This document shows positions 52,059-61,043 of a DNA stretch of 64,000 bases, piece by piece. The DNA comes from Nonomuraea angiospora (GTDB taxonomy: Bacteria; Actinomycetota; Actinomycetes; Streptosporangiales; Streptosporangiaceae): the NCBI RefSeq assembly GCF_014873145.1, contig NZ_JADBEK010000001.1:1612001-1676000 (forward strand), written 5' to 3'. The notes beneath the pieces are model-generated. The model did no database searches, was not told the origin of the DNA, and was given only the letters and a program-made list of their open reading frames with translations. Each line of letters opens with the position of its first letter. The first letter of the stretch is position 1. A program made the position numbers and the translations under genes.

Positions 52059-52847
52059 ATGGACGCCGACCCCAGGATCGACCGTACGAAGCCGCATTCC
52101 GCCCGGGTCTGGAACTACCTGCTCGGCGGGCAGGACAACTACGACGTGGACCGCGAGGCCGGGGACACCCTGCTGCGCGTGTTCCCCGATTTCGCGCAGG
52201 TGGCCACGCTCCAGCGCGAGTTCCTCCGGCGCGCGGTGACCTACCTCGTCACCGAGGCGGGCGTGCGGCAGTTCCTGGACATCGGCTCGGGCCTGCCCAC
52301 CGCCGACAACACGCACGAGGTGGCGCAGCGCCTCGCGCCCGAGTGCCGCGTCGTCTACGTCGACAACGACCCCCTGGTGCTCGCGCACGCCCGCGCCCTG
52401 CTCGCCGGCACCCCGGAGGGCAGGACCGCCTACGTCGAGGCCGACGTGCGCGACCCCGGCACCATCCTCGCGGCGGCGGCCGAGACCCTGGACTTCTCCC
52501 GGCCGATCGGCCTGATGATGCTCAGCATCGCCGGCCAGATCCCCGACGACGACCTCGCCGCCGACCTCGTCCGCCGCCACGTCGCGGCGCTGCCGTCCGG
52601 CAGCCACCTGGCGCTGTCCGACGGCGCCGACGTCAACCCCTCGCTGGTGGCGGCGGTGAGCTCCTACAACGAGCGGGCCGCCTTCCCCTACACGCTGCGC
52701 AGCCCCGAGCGGCTCGCCGTCCACTTCGAGGGGCTCGAACTCGTGGACCCGGGCGTGGTCTCCACGCCGCTCTGGCGGCCCCCGGCCGGAGCGCCGCCCC
52801 AGCCGGGGGTGATCAACGCGGTCTGCGGCGTGGGCCGCAAACCCTGA
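52059..52847 (+). CDS. DUF574-type S-adenosyl methyltransferase
   Basis: 262 residues. The actinomycete-specific DUF574 (Methyltransf_19) pattern is clear: HSARVWNYLLGGQDNYDVDR, GVRQFLDIGSGLPTADNTHE, CRVVYVDNDPLVLAHARALL. The target is unknown in the family. ATG at 52059 has only a weak upstream site. It lies at the border of the polysaccharide locus and is convergent with the clan-A glycosidase. Confidence 0.9.
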   Translation: MDADPRIDRTKPHSARVWNYLLGGQDNYDVDREAGDTLLRVFPDFAQVATLQREFLRRAVTYLVTEAGVRQFLDIGSGLPTADNTHEVAQRLAPECRVVYVDNDPLVLAHARALLAGTPEGRTAYVEADVRDPGTILAAAAETLDFSRPIGLMMLSIAGQIPDDDLAADLVRRHVAALPSGSHLALSDGADVNPSLVAAVSSYNERAAFPYTLRSPERLAVHFEGLELVDPGVVSTPLWRPPAGAPPQPGVINAVCGVGRKP

Positions 52848-52867
52848 CGTACGGGCGGTCCGGCGGG

Positions 52868-54565
52868 TCAGGTGAGCTGGATGTAGTCCAGCTCGGCGTA
52901 TCCGGTGCCGCCCGAGAAGAACGGCGAGCCCTTGGCCAGGCGGATCACGTTGTACCCGGCCCGGAGCGTGACGGTGGTGCTGACGGTGGCGCCGAACTCG
53001 CCCCACGCCGAGGTGGGCGGGTAGCTGACCGTGCTCCAGGCGCCGCCGTTGTAGGCCAGGCCCTGGGTCGCGGTGGCGCCGGTGCCGTTGGCGTAGCCGA
53101 TGGTCATCGTGTACGAGCGCGCCGCGGGCACGTTCACCACGAAGTCGACGTAGCTGTCGGTACGCGGCGTGCCCGAGTTGTCGATGCGGCCCACGTAGCC
53201 GCCGCCCGACGCGCTGGACGCGCTCAGCCGCTGGGCGCGGAAGACGGAGGCGTTCTCGGCCTCGTACCGCTGCTGGTAGGCGGGCACCCCGCTGACCGGC
53301 TCGACGACGAGCTGGTAGGCGCTGGTGGCCACCATGCCGGGCACGGACACGCTGAGCCGGCCGCCGCTGACCGTCTGGGTCGTCGTGGAGATCGTGGTGG
53401 GGGCGGTGACCGCGGTGAAGCGGCCGCTGGACGGCGTAGAGGTCAGCGTGACGCGGACGCTGGAGCCGAGCGCGCCGAGGCCGGTCAGGTTGACGGTGTT
53501 GGTGCCGGCCTCGTTGCCGAACACCACGTTGACGATCTTGCGGGTGCCGTCATAAGAGGCGAACCCGTCCAGGCCGGTCGTCGTGGTCGTCGTGGTCGTG
53601 ACCATGTTCCCGGCCATGTCGCCGTACCACTTGTACAGCCACCAGGTGCCGGTGGGCTGGTTGTTGTTGACGACCAGGCCGTTCATGGTGCCGTACTCGT
53701 ACCAGAAGGCCCGGTGCGCGGACTCCACGCCGCCGCGCTCCAGCTTGGCGACGTAGCTGGCGATCCGGCCGGGCACGTCGACCTCGCCGGTGGCGGCGTA
53801 CTCGTTGATGGAGATGCGGCGCGGGCTGATGCCGAGCGAGGACTCCAGGTTGCGGTAGTCGGCGATGTCGGAGGCGATCCTGGTGGGGTTCTGGAGCTCG
53901 TGCCAGCAGATGATGTCCGGCAGAGTGCCGGTGTTCTTGGCGTTGGTGAGGAACGACTGCATCCAGGAGCGGTTGTAGGTGGCGGTGCTGGGGCCGACGA
54001 TCGGCGTCAGCGTGTCGAGCGCGCGCACCGCCCGGTGCGTACGCACCCAGGCGTCGTTGAAGTTGCCCGCCGCGGCGGTGTTCCAGGTGTAGTCGGGCTC
54101 GTTCCAGAGCTCCCAGCCGATGACGTTCGAGACCGTGGTGGCCGACAGCCGGGCGTTGACCATGGTGTTGACCTTGGCCAGCCAGTCGTCCCAGCTCACC
54201 CACCGGTAGGGGAAGTCGGGATAGATGTCGGGCATCCGGATGAACTCGCCCGCGCCGACCCGGGTGGCCTGCGGGGACACCAGCAGGGAGTCGCCGCCGG
54301 GCGGCTGGCCGTTGGGGCGCTGGCCGACGCCGGGCGCGGGCTGGGTCAGGGAGTTGACCTTGATCGGGAGAAGGGTGGAGTCGGCCGGCCGGGAGTTCTC
54401 GGCCAGGCCGTACAGGCCGCCGGAGGCGACGTGGGTGACCGGCCGGAACGGCTGCGCGACGTCGACGGTCAGCGTCGCGCCGGCGGCCGCGGCCGGGGGT
54501 GAGGCGGTCACCAGGGCAGTGGCCGTGGTGACCAGGGCTAAGGCGAGCACTCGGAATCGGGACAT
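52868..54565 (-). CDS. Secreted clan-A glycosidase with C-terminal CBM6/35-like domain
   Basis: 565 residues. A signal peptide (cut near AAA-AG) precedes a TIM-barrel domain of GH39/clan-A type: acid/base Glu156 in GWELWNEPDYTW and nucleophile Glu255 in ISINEYAATGE. A Thr-rich linker (eight Thr) leads to beta domains, and the last 125 residues (RYEAENASVFRAQRLSASS) are a carbohydrate-binding module of CBM6/35 type. It is last in the importer operon; its Shine-Dalgarno AGGAG overlaps the GH127 stop region. It is homologous to the catalytic domain of the divergent large enzyme at 61044. A plant pentose-containing glycan is likely, exact linkage unknown. Confidence 0.78.
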   Translation of the reverse strand: MSRFRVLALALVTTATALVTASPPAAAAGATLTVDVAQPFRPVTHVASGGLYGLAENSRPADSTLLPIKVNSLTQPAPGVGQRPNGQPPGGDSLLVSPQATRVGAGEFIRMPDIYPDFPYRWVSWDDWLAKVNTMVNARLSATTVSNVIGWELWNEPDYTWNTAAAGNFNDAWVRTHRAVRALDTLTPIVGPSTATYNRSWMQSFLTNAKNTGTLPDIICWHELQNPTRIASDIADYRNLESSLGISPRRISINEYAATGEVDVPGRIASYVAKLERGGVESAHRAFWYEYGTMNGLVVNNNQPTGTWWLYKWYGDMAGNMVTTTTTTTTGLDGFASYDGTRKIVNVVFGNEAGTNTVNLTGLGALGSSVRVTLTSTPSSGRFTAVTAPTTISTTTQTVSGGRLSVSVPGMVATSAYQLVVEPVSGVPAYQQRYEAENASVFRAQRLSASSASGGGYVGRIDNSGTPRTDSYVDFVVNVPAARSYTMTIGYANGTGATATQGLAYNGGAWSTVSYPPTSAWGEFGATVSTTVTLRAGYNVIRLAKGSPFFSGGTGYAELDYIQLT

Positions 54566-54569
54566 CGTG

Positions 54570-56480
54570 TCACTCTCCTTCGATGGGCAACCAGACACGC
54601 ATGCTCGACGGGCCGCGGCGGGCCCACGAGTGGTACGGCCGCAGCGGCACGTCGAACCACTCGACGTCCGCCGCGGGGGCGGCCGCGGCGCCGGAATAGG
54701 CCCACGGCCGGTCGGGGGGCGCGGCCAGGCGGCCGCGGACCAGCACTTCGCCGGGCTCGGCCCGGGGGCCGGATCGGGGGCCGGATCGGGGGACCGACCG
54801 GGGGTCGATCGCCAGGGCGTCGAGCCCGCCGGGGTGCGGCAGGTCGTGGGACTCGGCGCACAAAACCTCCGGGCCGCGCTCGACGGCGACGCAGCCGCGT
54901 ACGGCGTCGATGCGGGGGTCCGGCCAGGTGAAGCGGGGCTCCATCGGCAGTTCGAGCGTGATCACCTCGCCCGCCCGGAACGCCCGCCGCACCGTGGCCA
55001 GGCCGGGCTCGACCGGCCGCGCCCGCCCGTCCTCGGCGAGCGTGGCCCCGGCCGCCCAGGCGGGGACCCGCAGCGACAGCGTCCAGAGCCCGTCGGCGAG
55101 GATCCGGACGCGGACGGTCCCACCGGCGGGGTAGTCGGTCTCGACCTCCACGGCGATCTCCCGCCCGTCCGGCAGCTCGGCGCGGACGGTCGAGGGGGCG
55201 TACTGGTGGAGCTGCAGGCCGTCGTCGTCGGTGGTGGCGAGGTAGCCCTGGAGGCCGGCCAGGGTGCGGGCGACGTTGGTGGGGCAGCAGGACACGTCGA
55301 ACCACGCGGCCCTCGCGCCGGCCTCGGCGCGCGGGCTCACCTCGTCCGGGTCGGCCGGCCGGCCCGGGGCCCGCTGGTGGAGGGGGTTGGCGTAGAAGAA
55401 CGCCGTGCCGTCGGGGCTCGGGGAGGTCGCGATGACGTTGTAGAGCGTGCGCTCGATCAGGTCGGTGTAGCGGACGTCGCCGGTGGCGAGGTGGAGCCGC
55501 CAGGAGACCATGATCGAGCCGACGCCGGCGCACGTCTCGCAGTACGCCCGGTCCGGCGGCAGCTCCCAGTCCTCGCCGAAGCCCTCGTCCTGGTGGCGCG
55601 AGCCCATGCCGCCCGTGATGTACGTGCGGCGCGCGACCGAGCGCTCCCACTGCCGCTCCACGGCCCGCAGCAGCTCGTCGTCCCCGCGCTCGACGGCGAC
55701 GTCCACGGCGGCGGCGGTCAGGTAGAGCGCGCGGACCGCGTGGCCGCGCCACACGCCGGCCTCCCGGATCGGGAGGTCGTCCTGGAAGTAGGCGCGGCCC
55801 AGCGGGATGTCCCTGAGCGTGCCGTGCCCGCGGCGGTCGAGGAAGATCCGCGCCTGCTCGACGTAGCGCTCCTCCCCCAGCGCCCGGCCGAACTCGGCCA
55901 GGCCGACCTCGATCTCCGGGTGCCCGCAGATCCCGGGCCGGCCGTCCGGGCCGAAGGTCTCGCACACGTGGTCGGCGGCGCGGCGCGCGACCCGTACGAG
56001 CTCGTCCTCGCCGTGCGTGCGCAGGCGGGCCACCGCGGCCTGCAGGAGGTGGCCGGTGTTGTAGAGCTCGTGGCCCATCTCCAGGTCGCTGTAGCGCGGC
56101 GGTTGCGTGCCGTGCCCGAAGCAGGTGTTGAGGTAGCCGTCCGGGTCCTGGGCGCGGGCGATCCGCCCGGTGAGTCGCTTGATCGCCACCTCCGCCCCCG
56201 GGTCGCCGGTACGGCCGCTCTCCCAGGCCAGGGCCTCCAGGAGCTTGTAGACCTCCGAGTCGGAGAACGACCAGCCGGGGCGGTCGGGCGCGGTCGTCCC
56301 GTCGGCGACCCGGTCGAAGTTGGCGAGCCAGCCGAGGCGCTCCATCCACGCCTCGCAGTGGGCCAGCGTCGCCGCGGCGTTCACGGCCTGCCGGCTCCCC
56401 CAGAACCCTCCGGTTATGGAGACCTGCGCGAGCCCGAGGGGGCGTACCCGGCCGTGCGACGGCAGCACGGGGCTGGTCAT
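54570..56480 (-). CDS. GH127-family beta-L-arabinofuranosidase-like enzyme
   Basis: 636 residues, no signal peptide, so cytosolic. It matches GH127: ITGGFWGSRQAVNAAATLAH, EDWELPPDRAYCETCAGVGS, and FDVSCCPTNVARTLAGLQGY. The zinc-binding Glu/Cys set (Glu about 305, Cys about 312, Cys-Cys about 398-399) is complete; the first of the Cys pair would be the nucleophile. It would cleave beta-L-arabinofuranosides brought in by the importer. A short Pro-Arg-Ser-Gly repeat (VPRSGPRSGPR) is seen near residue 560. The ATG at 56480 follows AAAGG. Confidence 0.9.
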   Translation of the reverse strand: MTSPVLPSHGRVRPLGLAQVSITGGFWGSRQAVNAAATLAHCEAWMERLGWLANFDRVADGTTAPDRPGWSFSDSEVYKLLEALAWESGRTGDPGAEVAIKRLTGRIARAQDPDGYLNTCFGHGTQPPRYSDLEMGHELYNTGHLLQAAVARLRTHGEDELVRVARRAADHVCETFGPDGRPGICGHPEIEVGLAEFGRALGEERYVEQARIFLDRRGHGTLRDIPLGRAYFQDDLPIREAGVWRGHAVRALYLTAAAVDVAVERGDDELLRAVERQWERSVARRTYITGGMGSRHQDEGFGEDWELPPDRAYCETCAGVGSIMVSWRLHLATGDVRYTDLIERTLYNVIATSPSPDGTAFFYANPLHQRAPGRPADPDEVSPRAEAGARAAWFDVSCCPTNVARTLAGLQGYLATTDDDGLQLHQYAPSTVRAELPDGREIAVEVETDYPAGGTVRVRILADGLWTLSLRVPAWAAGATLAEDGRARPVEPGLATVRRAFRAGEVITLELPMEPRFTWPDPRIDAVRGCVAVERGPEVLCAESHDLPHPGGLDALAIDPRSVPRSGPRSGPRAEPGEVLVRGRLAAPPDRPWAYSGAAAAPAADVEWFDVPLRPYHSWARRGPSSMRVWLPIEGE

Positions 56481-56507
56481 GTGGCGAACCTTTCGACGAG
56501 TTGCTGA

Positions 56508-57314
56508 TCAGTCCTTCACGGCGCCCGCGGTGACCCCGGCGGCGATGTAGCGCTGCGCGAGGACCAGCAGGAAGGCCGCGGGGACGGACGCGATCACGGC
56601 GGTCGCCATGATCGAGTTCCACTGCGTGGTGTTGTTGCCGATGTAGCGGAAGATGCCGAGCGTGATCGGGATCACGTCGCTGTTGCGGTTGAGGGTCGAG
56701 GCGAAGATGAAGTCCGACCACGCCCACAGGAACGCGAAGAGCGAGACCGTGATCACCGAGTTGCGGCTCAGCGGCAGGATGATCGACCGGAACGTCCGCC
56801 AGGTGCTCGCCCCGTCGATCTGCGCCGCGGCCATGAGCTCGCCGGGGATGCTCGCCATGAACGCCCGGAAGAGCAGCACCCCGAACGGCACGGCCAGCGT
56901 CGAGTCGGCCACGATCAGGCCGGGGACGGTGTTGAGCATCCCGAGCCTGATGTAGATGGCGTAGAACCCCATGGCCATGACGACGGCGGGGATCATCTGC
57001 GCGACGAGGAGCAGGAAGTCGATCCCGCGCGCGCCGCGCGGGCGCAGCTTGGCCAGCGAGTAGCCCGCGGGCAGGGCGACGACCAGCGTGAGCGCGACCG
57101 TGCCGAGGCCGATGAACAGGCTCGTGGCCAGGGCCGGCAGCTGCTGGGCGAGCGCCGCCGCGTACCCCTCGAAGGTGGGGTTCCAGGGGAACCAGTGGGG
57201 CGGGTCGGCCCGCATGTCGCCCGTTCTGGTGAGCGAGACGTTGAACATCCAGTAGACCGGGAACAGCATCACCCCGACGAGGACGACGCCCGCCGCGGTC
57301 TTCCAGCGCTTCAT
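56508..57314 (-). CDS. Sugar ABC importer permease 2 (CUT1 type)
   Basis: 268 residues, six membrane helices; EAA loop AAQIDGASTWRTFRSIILPL. It is of MalG type. The ATG at 57314 overlaps permease 1 by 4 bp. No ATPase gene is in the operon; actinomycete sugar importers of this class use the shared ATPase MsiK. Confidence 0.9.
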   Translation of the reverse strand: MKRWKTAAGVVLVGVMLFPVYWMFNVSLTRTGDMRADPPHWFPWNPTFEGYAAALAQQLPALATSLFIGLGTVALTLVVALPAGYSLAKLRPRGARGIDFLLLVAQMIPAVVMAMGFYAIYIRLGMLNTVPGLIVADSTLAVPFGVLLFRAFMASIPGELMAAAQIDGASTWRTFRSIILPLSRNSVITVSLFAFLWAWSDFIFASTLNRNSDVIPITLGIFRYIGNNTTQWNSIMATAVIASVPAAFLLVLAQRYIAAGVTAGAVKD

Positions 57315-58252
57315 GCGCGCTCCTCCTTGCGCTGCAGGTGCACGTGCAGGAGCCCGGCGGCGAAGGCGATGAGGATGAGCAGGTTGCCGACGGCCGCCGC
57401 GGGCGAGAAGTCGGGCTGGCCGGTGCCGAACGCCTCCCGGTACGACCAGGTGGCCAGCGTCGTCGAGGCGTCCGCCGGCCCGCCCTTCGTCATGATCCAG
57501 ATGATGTCGACGACCTTGAGCGTGTAGATCAGGCCGAGCAGCAGCGTGATCGCCGACACCGGGCGCAGCAGCGGGAAGGTGATGCGCCAGAAGCGTTGCC
57601 AGCCGTTCGCGCCGTCCAGGCCGGCGGCCTCGTACAGGTCGGCGGAGATGGTCTGCAGCCCGGCGTACAGGATCACCAGGTTGAACGGGACGCCGAGCCA
57701 GATGTTGGCGATCGTGACCGCCAGCAGCGAGGTGTCCGGGGAGGTGAGCCAGTTGATCTGGCCGATCCCGAACGCCTCCAGCGCCGCGTTCACGATGCCG
57801 TTGTCGCTGTTGAGCATCCACGACCAGGTCGAGGCGGAGACGATCAGCGGCAGCAGCCACGGGACCAGGAACATCGCGCGCAGCACCGCCGACAGGCGGA
57901 AGTTGCGCTGGAAGAAGACCGCGAGGGCCAGGCCCAGGGCGTACTGCGCCGCGATGGACACCAGCGTGAACAGGGCCGTGTTGCGCAACGCCCGCAGGAA
58001 GGTGTCGTCGGACAGGATGTCGCGGTAGTTGTCCAGCCCGGTGAACTCCGGGTCGCCCCGCACGAACGCCCGCGGCGTGTAGTCGTGCACGCTGAGGTCG
58101 ATGTTGCGGTAGAGCGGATAGGCGTAGAAGACGAGCAGGTAGATCACGAGCGGCGCGAGGAACGCGTAGGCCGTCCACTGCCGCGAGCGCCGCCGGGGGG
58201 CCGCGTGCGCCGCCCTGCCCACCGTCATCGCCTGGCTGCTGAGAGAGGTCAT
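57311..58252 (-). CDS. Sugar ABC importer permease 1 (CUT1 type)
   Basis: 313 residues, six membrane helices, MalF/UgpA type; EAA loop AAGLDGANGWQRFWRITFPL. A long, basic N-terminal tail (APRRRSRQW) precedes helix 1. The ATG at 58252 is 4 bp from the binding-protein stop, so it is coupled. Confidence 0.9.
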   Translation of the reverse strand: MTSLSSQAMTVGRAAHAAPRRRSRQWTAYAFLAPLVIYLLVFYAYPLYRNIDLSVHDYTPRAFVRGDPEFTGLDNYRDILSDDTFLRALRNTALFTLVSIAAQYALGLALAVFFQRNFRLSAVLRAMFLVPWLLPLIVSASTWSWMLNSDNGIVNAALEAFGIGQINWLTSPDTSLLAVTIANIWLGVPFNLVILYAGLQTISADLYEAAGLDGANGWQRFWRITFPLLRPVSAITLLLGLIYTLKVVDIIWIMTKGGPADASTTLATWSYREAFGTGQPDFSPAAAVGNLLILIAFAAGLLHVHLQRKEERA

Positions 58253-58256
58253 CGGA

Positions 58257-59534
58257 TCAGCCGCCGGTGGCCTGCTTCGCCTGGGCCTGCGCCTCCTTGA
58301 GCGCGTCGGCCGGGGTGGCCGAGCCGCTCAGCGCCTTCTGCACCCCGGTCCACAGCGCCTCGGAGATCTTCGGGTACTTGGTGCCGAGATTGTCGCTGGT
58401 GCGGCCCTTGGCCGACTTCACGGCGTCGACCCACGGCTTGAGACCCGGCTCCTTGGCGAGGATGGCCTGCTGGCCCTCGGCGGTGGAGGGGATGTAGTAC
58501 GCGAACGTCGTACCGGTCTCCACCAGGCCCTCGGGCGTCGTCATGCACTCGAGGATCTTCTTGGTGGTGGCGTAGCGCTTGGTGTCCTTCTGCACCGGGA
58601 CCGTGATGAACTCGCCGCCCGTGGGCGTCGGGGCGGTGCCGCCGTCCTTGCCGGGGATCTGCACGATGCCAGTGGGGAAACCCGCCTTCTTGGCGCTGTC
58701 GATCTGCCAGGTGCCGTTCTCGGCGAACGCGAACTCCCCGGTCAGGAACTGCTCCCAGGTGGTGTTCTGGGAGTTGCTGATGACGGAGTTGGGGGCGGTG
58801 CCGTCCTTGACCCACGTGGTCCACAGGTCGAGCGCCGCGACGGCCTGGGGCGAGTCGAGCTGGGTCAGCTGCGCGCCGGAGCCCCAGAACCACGGCAGGA
58901 ACTGGAACGAGCCCTCCTCCGTGCCGATGGCCGCGAACGTGATCGGCTTCTTGCCCGCGGCCTTGACCTTCTTCAGCGCCGCGTTGAGCGTGGCCCAGTC
59001 CTTGATCGAGCCGGGGTCGACGCCGGCCGCGTCGAGGATCTTCTTGTTGTAGTAGAGGGCGAGGGTGTTCGCGCCGATGGGGATGCCGTACGTCTTGCCG
59101 TCCAGCTCGCCGGCGGCGATGAGGTTCTTGTCGAAGCGGGCGGTGTCGAGGCCGAAGTCGGACATCGTGGTGAGCATCCCGGCGTCCGCCAGCGTCGAGA
59201 CGGCGGGGTTGTCGAGGAGGATGACGTCCGGCGCGTTGCCCTCCTGGCCGGCGAGCAGCGCCTGGTTGGTCAGCGCGGTGGTGTCGTAGGCGGTGCGCTG
59301 GATGGTGACGCCGGCCTGCTTGCCGCAGGCGTCCACCCGCTTGGCCCAGGCGGAGGACGGGTCGTGCTGCGGGTAGGGGTCCCACCAGGTGTACGCGCCG
59401 GCGCCGCCCGCGGAGGCGCCGGTGGTGGCGCCACCGGTCTGCGGGGCGGACGCGCAGGCGGACGCGCTGACTGACAGGGCCAGGACGGCGGTTCCGAGGA
59501 CCGCCGCCTTCGCGGAAACCGACGTGCGGTTCAT
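58257..59534 (-). CDS. Sugar-binding lipoprotein of the CUT1 importer
   Basis: 425 residues. Lipobox ASAC, then a Gly/Thr/Ala linker. The mature part is a family-1 solute-binding protein (YGIPIGANTLALYYNKKILD, GEFAFAENGTWQIDSAKKAG). It binds an oligosaccharide, by context an arabinose-containing fragment. The ATG at 59534 follows GGAGG. A LacI-type operator lies 13 bp upstream of the start. Confidence 0.9.
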   Translation of the reverse strand: MNRTSVSAKAAVLGTAVLALSVSASACASAPQTGGATTGASAGGAGAYTWWDPYPQHDPSSAWAKRVDACGKQAGVTIQRTAYDTTALTNQALLAGQEGNAPDVILLDNPAVSTLADAGMLTTMSDFGLDTARFDKNLIAAGELDGKTYGIPIGANTLALYYNKKILDAAGVDPGSIKDWATLNAALKKVKAAGKKPITFAAIGTEEGSFQFLPWFWGSGAQLTQLDSPQAVAALDLWTTWVKDGTAPNSVISNSQNTTWEQFLTGEFAFAENGTWQIDSAKKAGFPTGIVQIPGKDGGTAPTPTGGEFITVPVQKDTKRYATTKKILECMTTPEGLVETGTTFAYYIPSTAEGQQAILAKEPGLKPWVDAVKSAKGRTSDNLGTKYPKISEALWTGVQKALSGSATPADALKEAQAQAKQATGG

Positions 59535-59546
59535 CGAGGCCTCCAA

Positions 59547-59560
59547 TGTTAGCGCTCACA
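59547..59560. promoter_or_regulatory. LacI-type operator of the importer operon
   Basis: TGTTAGCGCTCACA is a 14-bp operator with central AGCGCT, between lacI and the binding-protein gene. Nearly the same sequence occurs upstream of the large enzyme (61012-61025). Confidence 0.78.
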
Positions 59561-59601
59561 TCAGAGCGCGGCCGGAAGGTGTGGGGGGTCAGGCCCGCGA
59601 A

Positions 59602-60672
59602 CTAGCGGGCGGCAGAGGGCGCGGTCGGGGACGCGGTCGGCGGCACGGTCGGGGGCGCGGTCGGGGGCGCGGTGCTTCCGCGCGAGACCAGTTCGGGAGA
59701 GATGAAGCGCACGACGAACGGCTCGTCGCGGGCCGCCGGCGATTCGACGCGGCGCACGAGCTGGCGTACCGCCATGGCGCCGAGCCGGTCGGGCGCGCTC
59801 TCGATGAACGAGTAGGGCAGGGAGAAGGTCGCGGCGAACTCGGCGGAGTAGCGCCCGATGACCGACAGGTCCTCGGGCACCCGCAGGCCCCGCTGGTGGG
59901 CGACGGAGGGCAGGGCCGCGGTGGCGGCCTCGTTGTTGAGCAGCAGGCCGGTCGCCGACGGGTAGGCGTCGAGCAGGGCGTTGAGCATGCGTCCGACCGC
60001 GGGCTGGCGGGACTCGCCGTACACGGCGTGCAGGGTGACGCCGAGCTGGCGGGCCCGTTCGAGCGCGGCGTCGCGCAGGCGCCACACGTACGCGCCGCCG
60101 CGCTCGACGACGTGCTCGGGCTGCGAGATCAGGATGAGCTCGCGGTGGCCGAGCCGGTGGAGGTGCTCCACCATGGCCCGGCCGGCCTCCTCGAAGTCGA
60201 GGTCGAACACGTCGAGCCCCGAGCAGTCGCCCGGCAGGCCGACCAGGGCGCCCGGCTGCGGCGCGGCCCGCAGGATGGGCAGCCTCGGGTCGATCTGCGC
60301 GATGTTCATCAGGACGACGCCGTCGACCATGCGCGAGTCGGTGATGCGCCGCAGCGCCCGCACGCCGTCGGCCTCGGTGACCAGCAGCGTGTCGTAGCCC
60401 AGGTCGCGGGCGGTGTTCGTGACGCCCAGGATGTACTGCATCATCGCGGGCGCGAACTCGTCTTCGTGGAACTGGGCGAGCAGACCGAGGACCTTGGTCT
60501 GGGAGGTGGCCAGCGCCCGGGCGCCCGCGTTCGGCGTGTAGTCGAGCGCCTCGGCGGCCGCCAGCACGCGACGGCGGACCTCCTCCGAGATGGGCCGCTT
60601 GCCCGACAGCGCGTAGGACGCGGTGCTGCGGCTCACCCCGGCCTCCCGGGCCACGTCTCCGATCGTCGCCAC
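59602..60672 (-). CDS. LacI-family repressor of the polysaccharide locus
   Basis: 356 residues. HTH and hinge: ATIGDVAREAGVSRSTASYA, LSGKRPISEEVRRRVLAAAE; the sugar-sensing domain is of periplasmic-binding type. It starts with GTG at 60672, preceded by AGGAGG. The C terminus has an added Thr/Pro tail (TAPPTAPPTVPPTASPTAP) from a tandem repeat in the gene. It should repress the importer operon and the divergent large enzyme through the shared operator, with sugar as inducer. Confidence 0.9.
   Translation of the reverse strand: MATIGDVAREAGVSRSTASYALSGKRPISEEVRRRVLAAAEALDYTPNAGARALATSQTKVLGLLAQFHEDEFAPAMMQYILGVTNTARDLGYDTLLVTEADGVRALRRITDSRMVDGVVLMNIAQIDPRLPILRAAPQPGALVGLPGDCSGLDVFDLDFEEAGRAMVEHLHRLGHRELILISQPEHVVERGGAYVWRLRDAALERARQLGVTLHAVYGESRQPAVGRMLNALLDAYPSATGLLLNNEAATAALPSVAHQRGLRVPEDLSVIGRYSAEFAATFSLPYSFIESAPDRLGAMAVRQLVRRVESPAARDEPFVVRFISPELVSRGSTAPPTAPPTVPPTASPTAPSAAR
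59605..59670. repeat. 12-bp tandem repeats encoding the LacI Pro/Thr tail
   Basis: Units close to GGCGCGGTCGGG recur about five times (12-bp period) at the extreme 3' end of lacI. In the protein this gives repeating PT(A/V)PPT(A/V). The tail is beyond the normal LacI end. Confidence 0.75.
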
Positions 60673-60691
60673 TCTCACCTCCTGTAGGTCA

Positions 60692-60705
60692 TTGAACCGG
60701 TTCGA
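60692..60705. promoter_or_regulatory. Palindromic site 1 upstream of lacI
   Basis: TTGAACCGGTTCGA has the perfect core GAACCGGTTC (60694-60703) with a central CCGG. It is 20 bp before the lacI start and is probably an autoregulatory site. Confidence 0.6.
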
Positions 60706-60834
60706 CAGTCGCGTCGCGGAAAACCCTCGGATCGCTGGCCGGCCTGCGCCTTTTCCTGGGGATCCGCAGGGTCGATCGGCCCGCCGCCGGTCAGGACCGG
60801 GAACGGGCTCCTCCTGCGGGCCGCCGGAATCAGC

Positions 60835-60844
60835 GAACCGGTTC
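60835..60844. promoter_or_regulatory. Palindromic site 2 in the lacI/large-enzyme gap
   Basis: GAACCGGTTC, in the context GCGAACCGGTTCAAC, repeats site 1 in inverted orientation 141 bp away. The pair could allow DNA looping over the divergent promoters. The remainder of the 371-bp gap (60673-61043) shows no gene. Confidence 0.55.
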
Positions 60845-61011
60845 AACGATGTGGCTCGACTGTCGCGCCGCCGTCGAGCGGGCGTCAAGAGTGAGGACGG
60901 TCGGCGATATCGAATCGTGACCTGCTGGAAACGCCCATTGACGGGCAGGGCACGGCTACGTAACCTACGCGAAACCCTCAGTTGCGTTCGCCGATCACCC
61001 TCCCTGAGATT

Positions 61012-61025
61012 TGTTAACGCTCACA
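61012..61025. promoter_or_regulatory. LacI-type operator of the large secreted enzyme
   Basis: TGTTAACGCTCACA differs from the site at 59547-59560 in one base (A for G). It lies 19 bp before the ATG at 61044, so the enzyme shares control with the importer. Confidence 0.75.
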
Positions 61026-61043
61026 CCTCCCAGGGACATCGTC

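Noticed and set aside
53580-53615. Triplet-like repeat in the clan-A glycosidase gene
   Set aside because: It encodes a simple Thr linker typical of secreted multidomain enzymes.
54765-54800. Short GGATCGGGGG-type repeats in the GH127 gene as a recombination site
   Set aside because: Only a few partial copies; in the protein they give a small Pro-Arg-Ser-Gly linker outside the catalytic domain.
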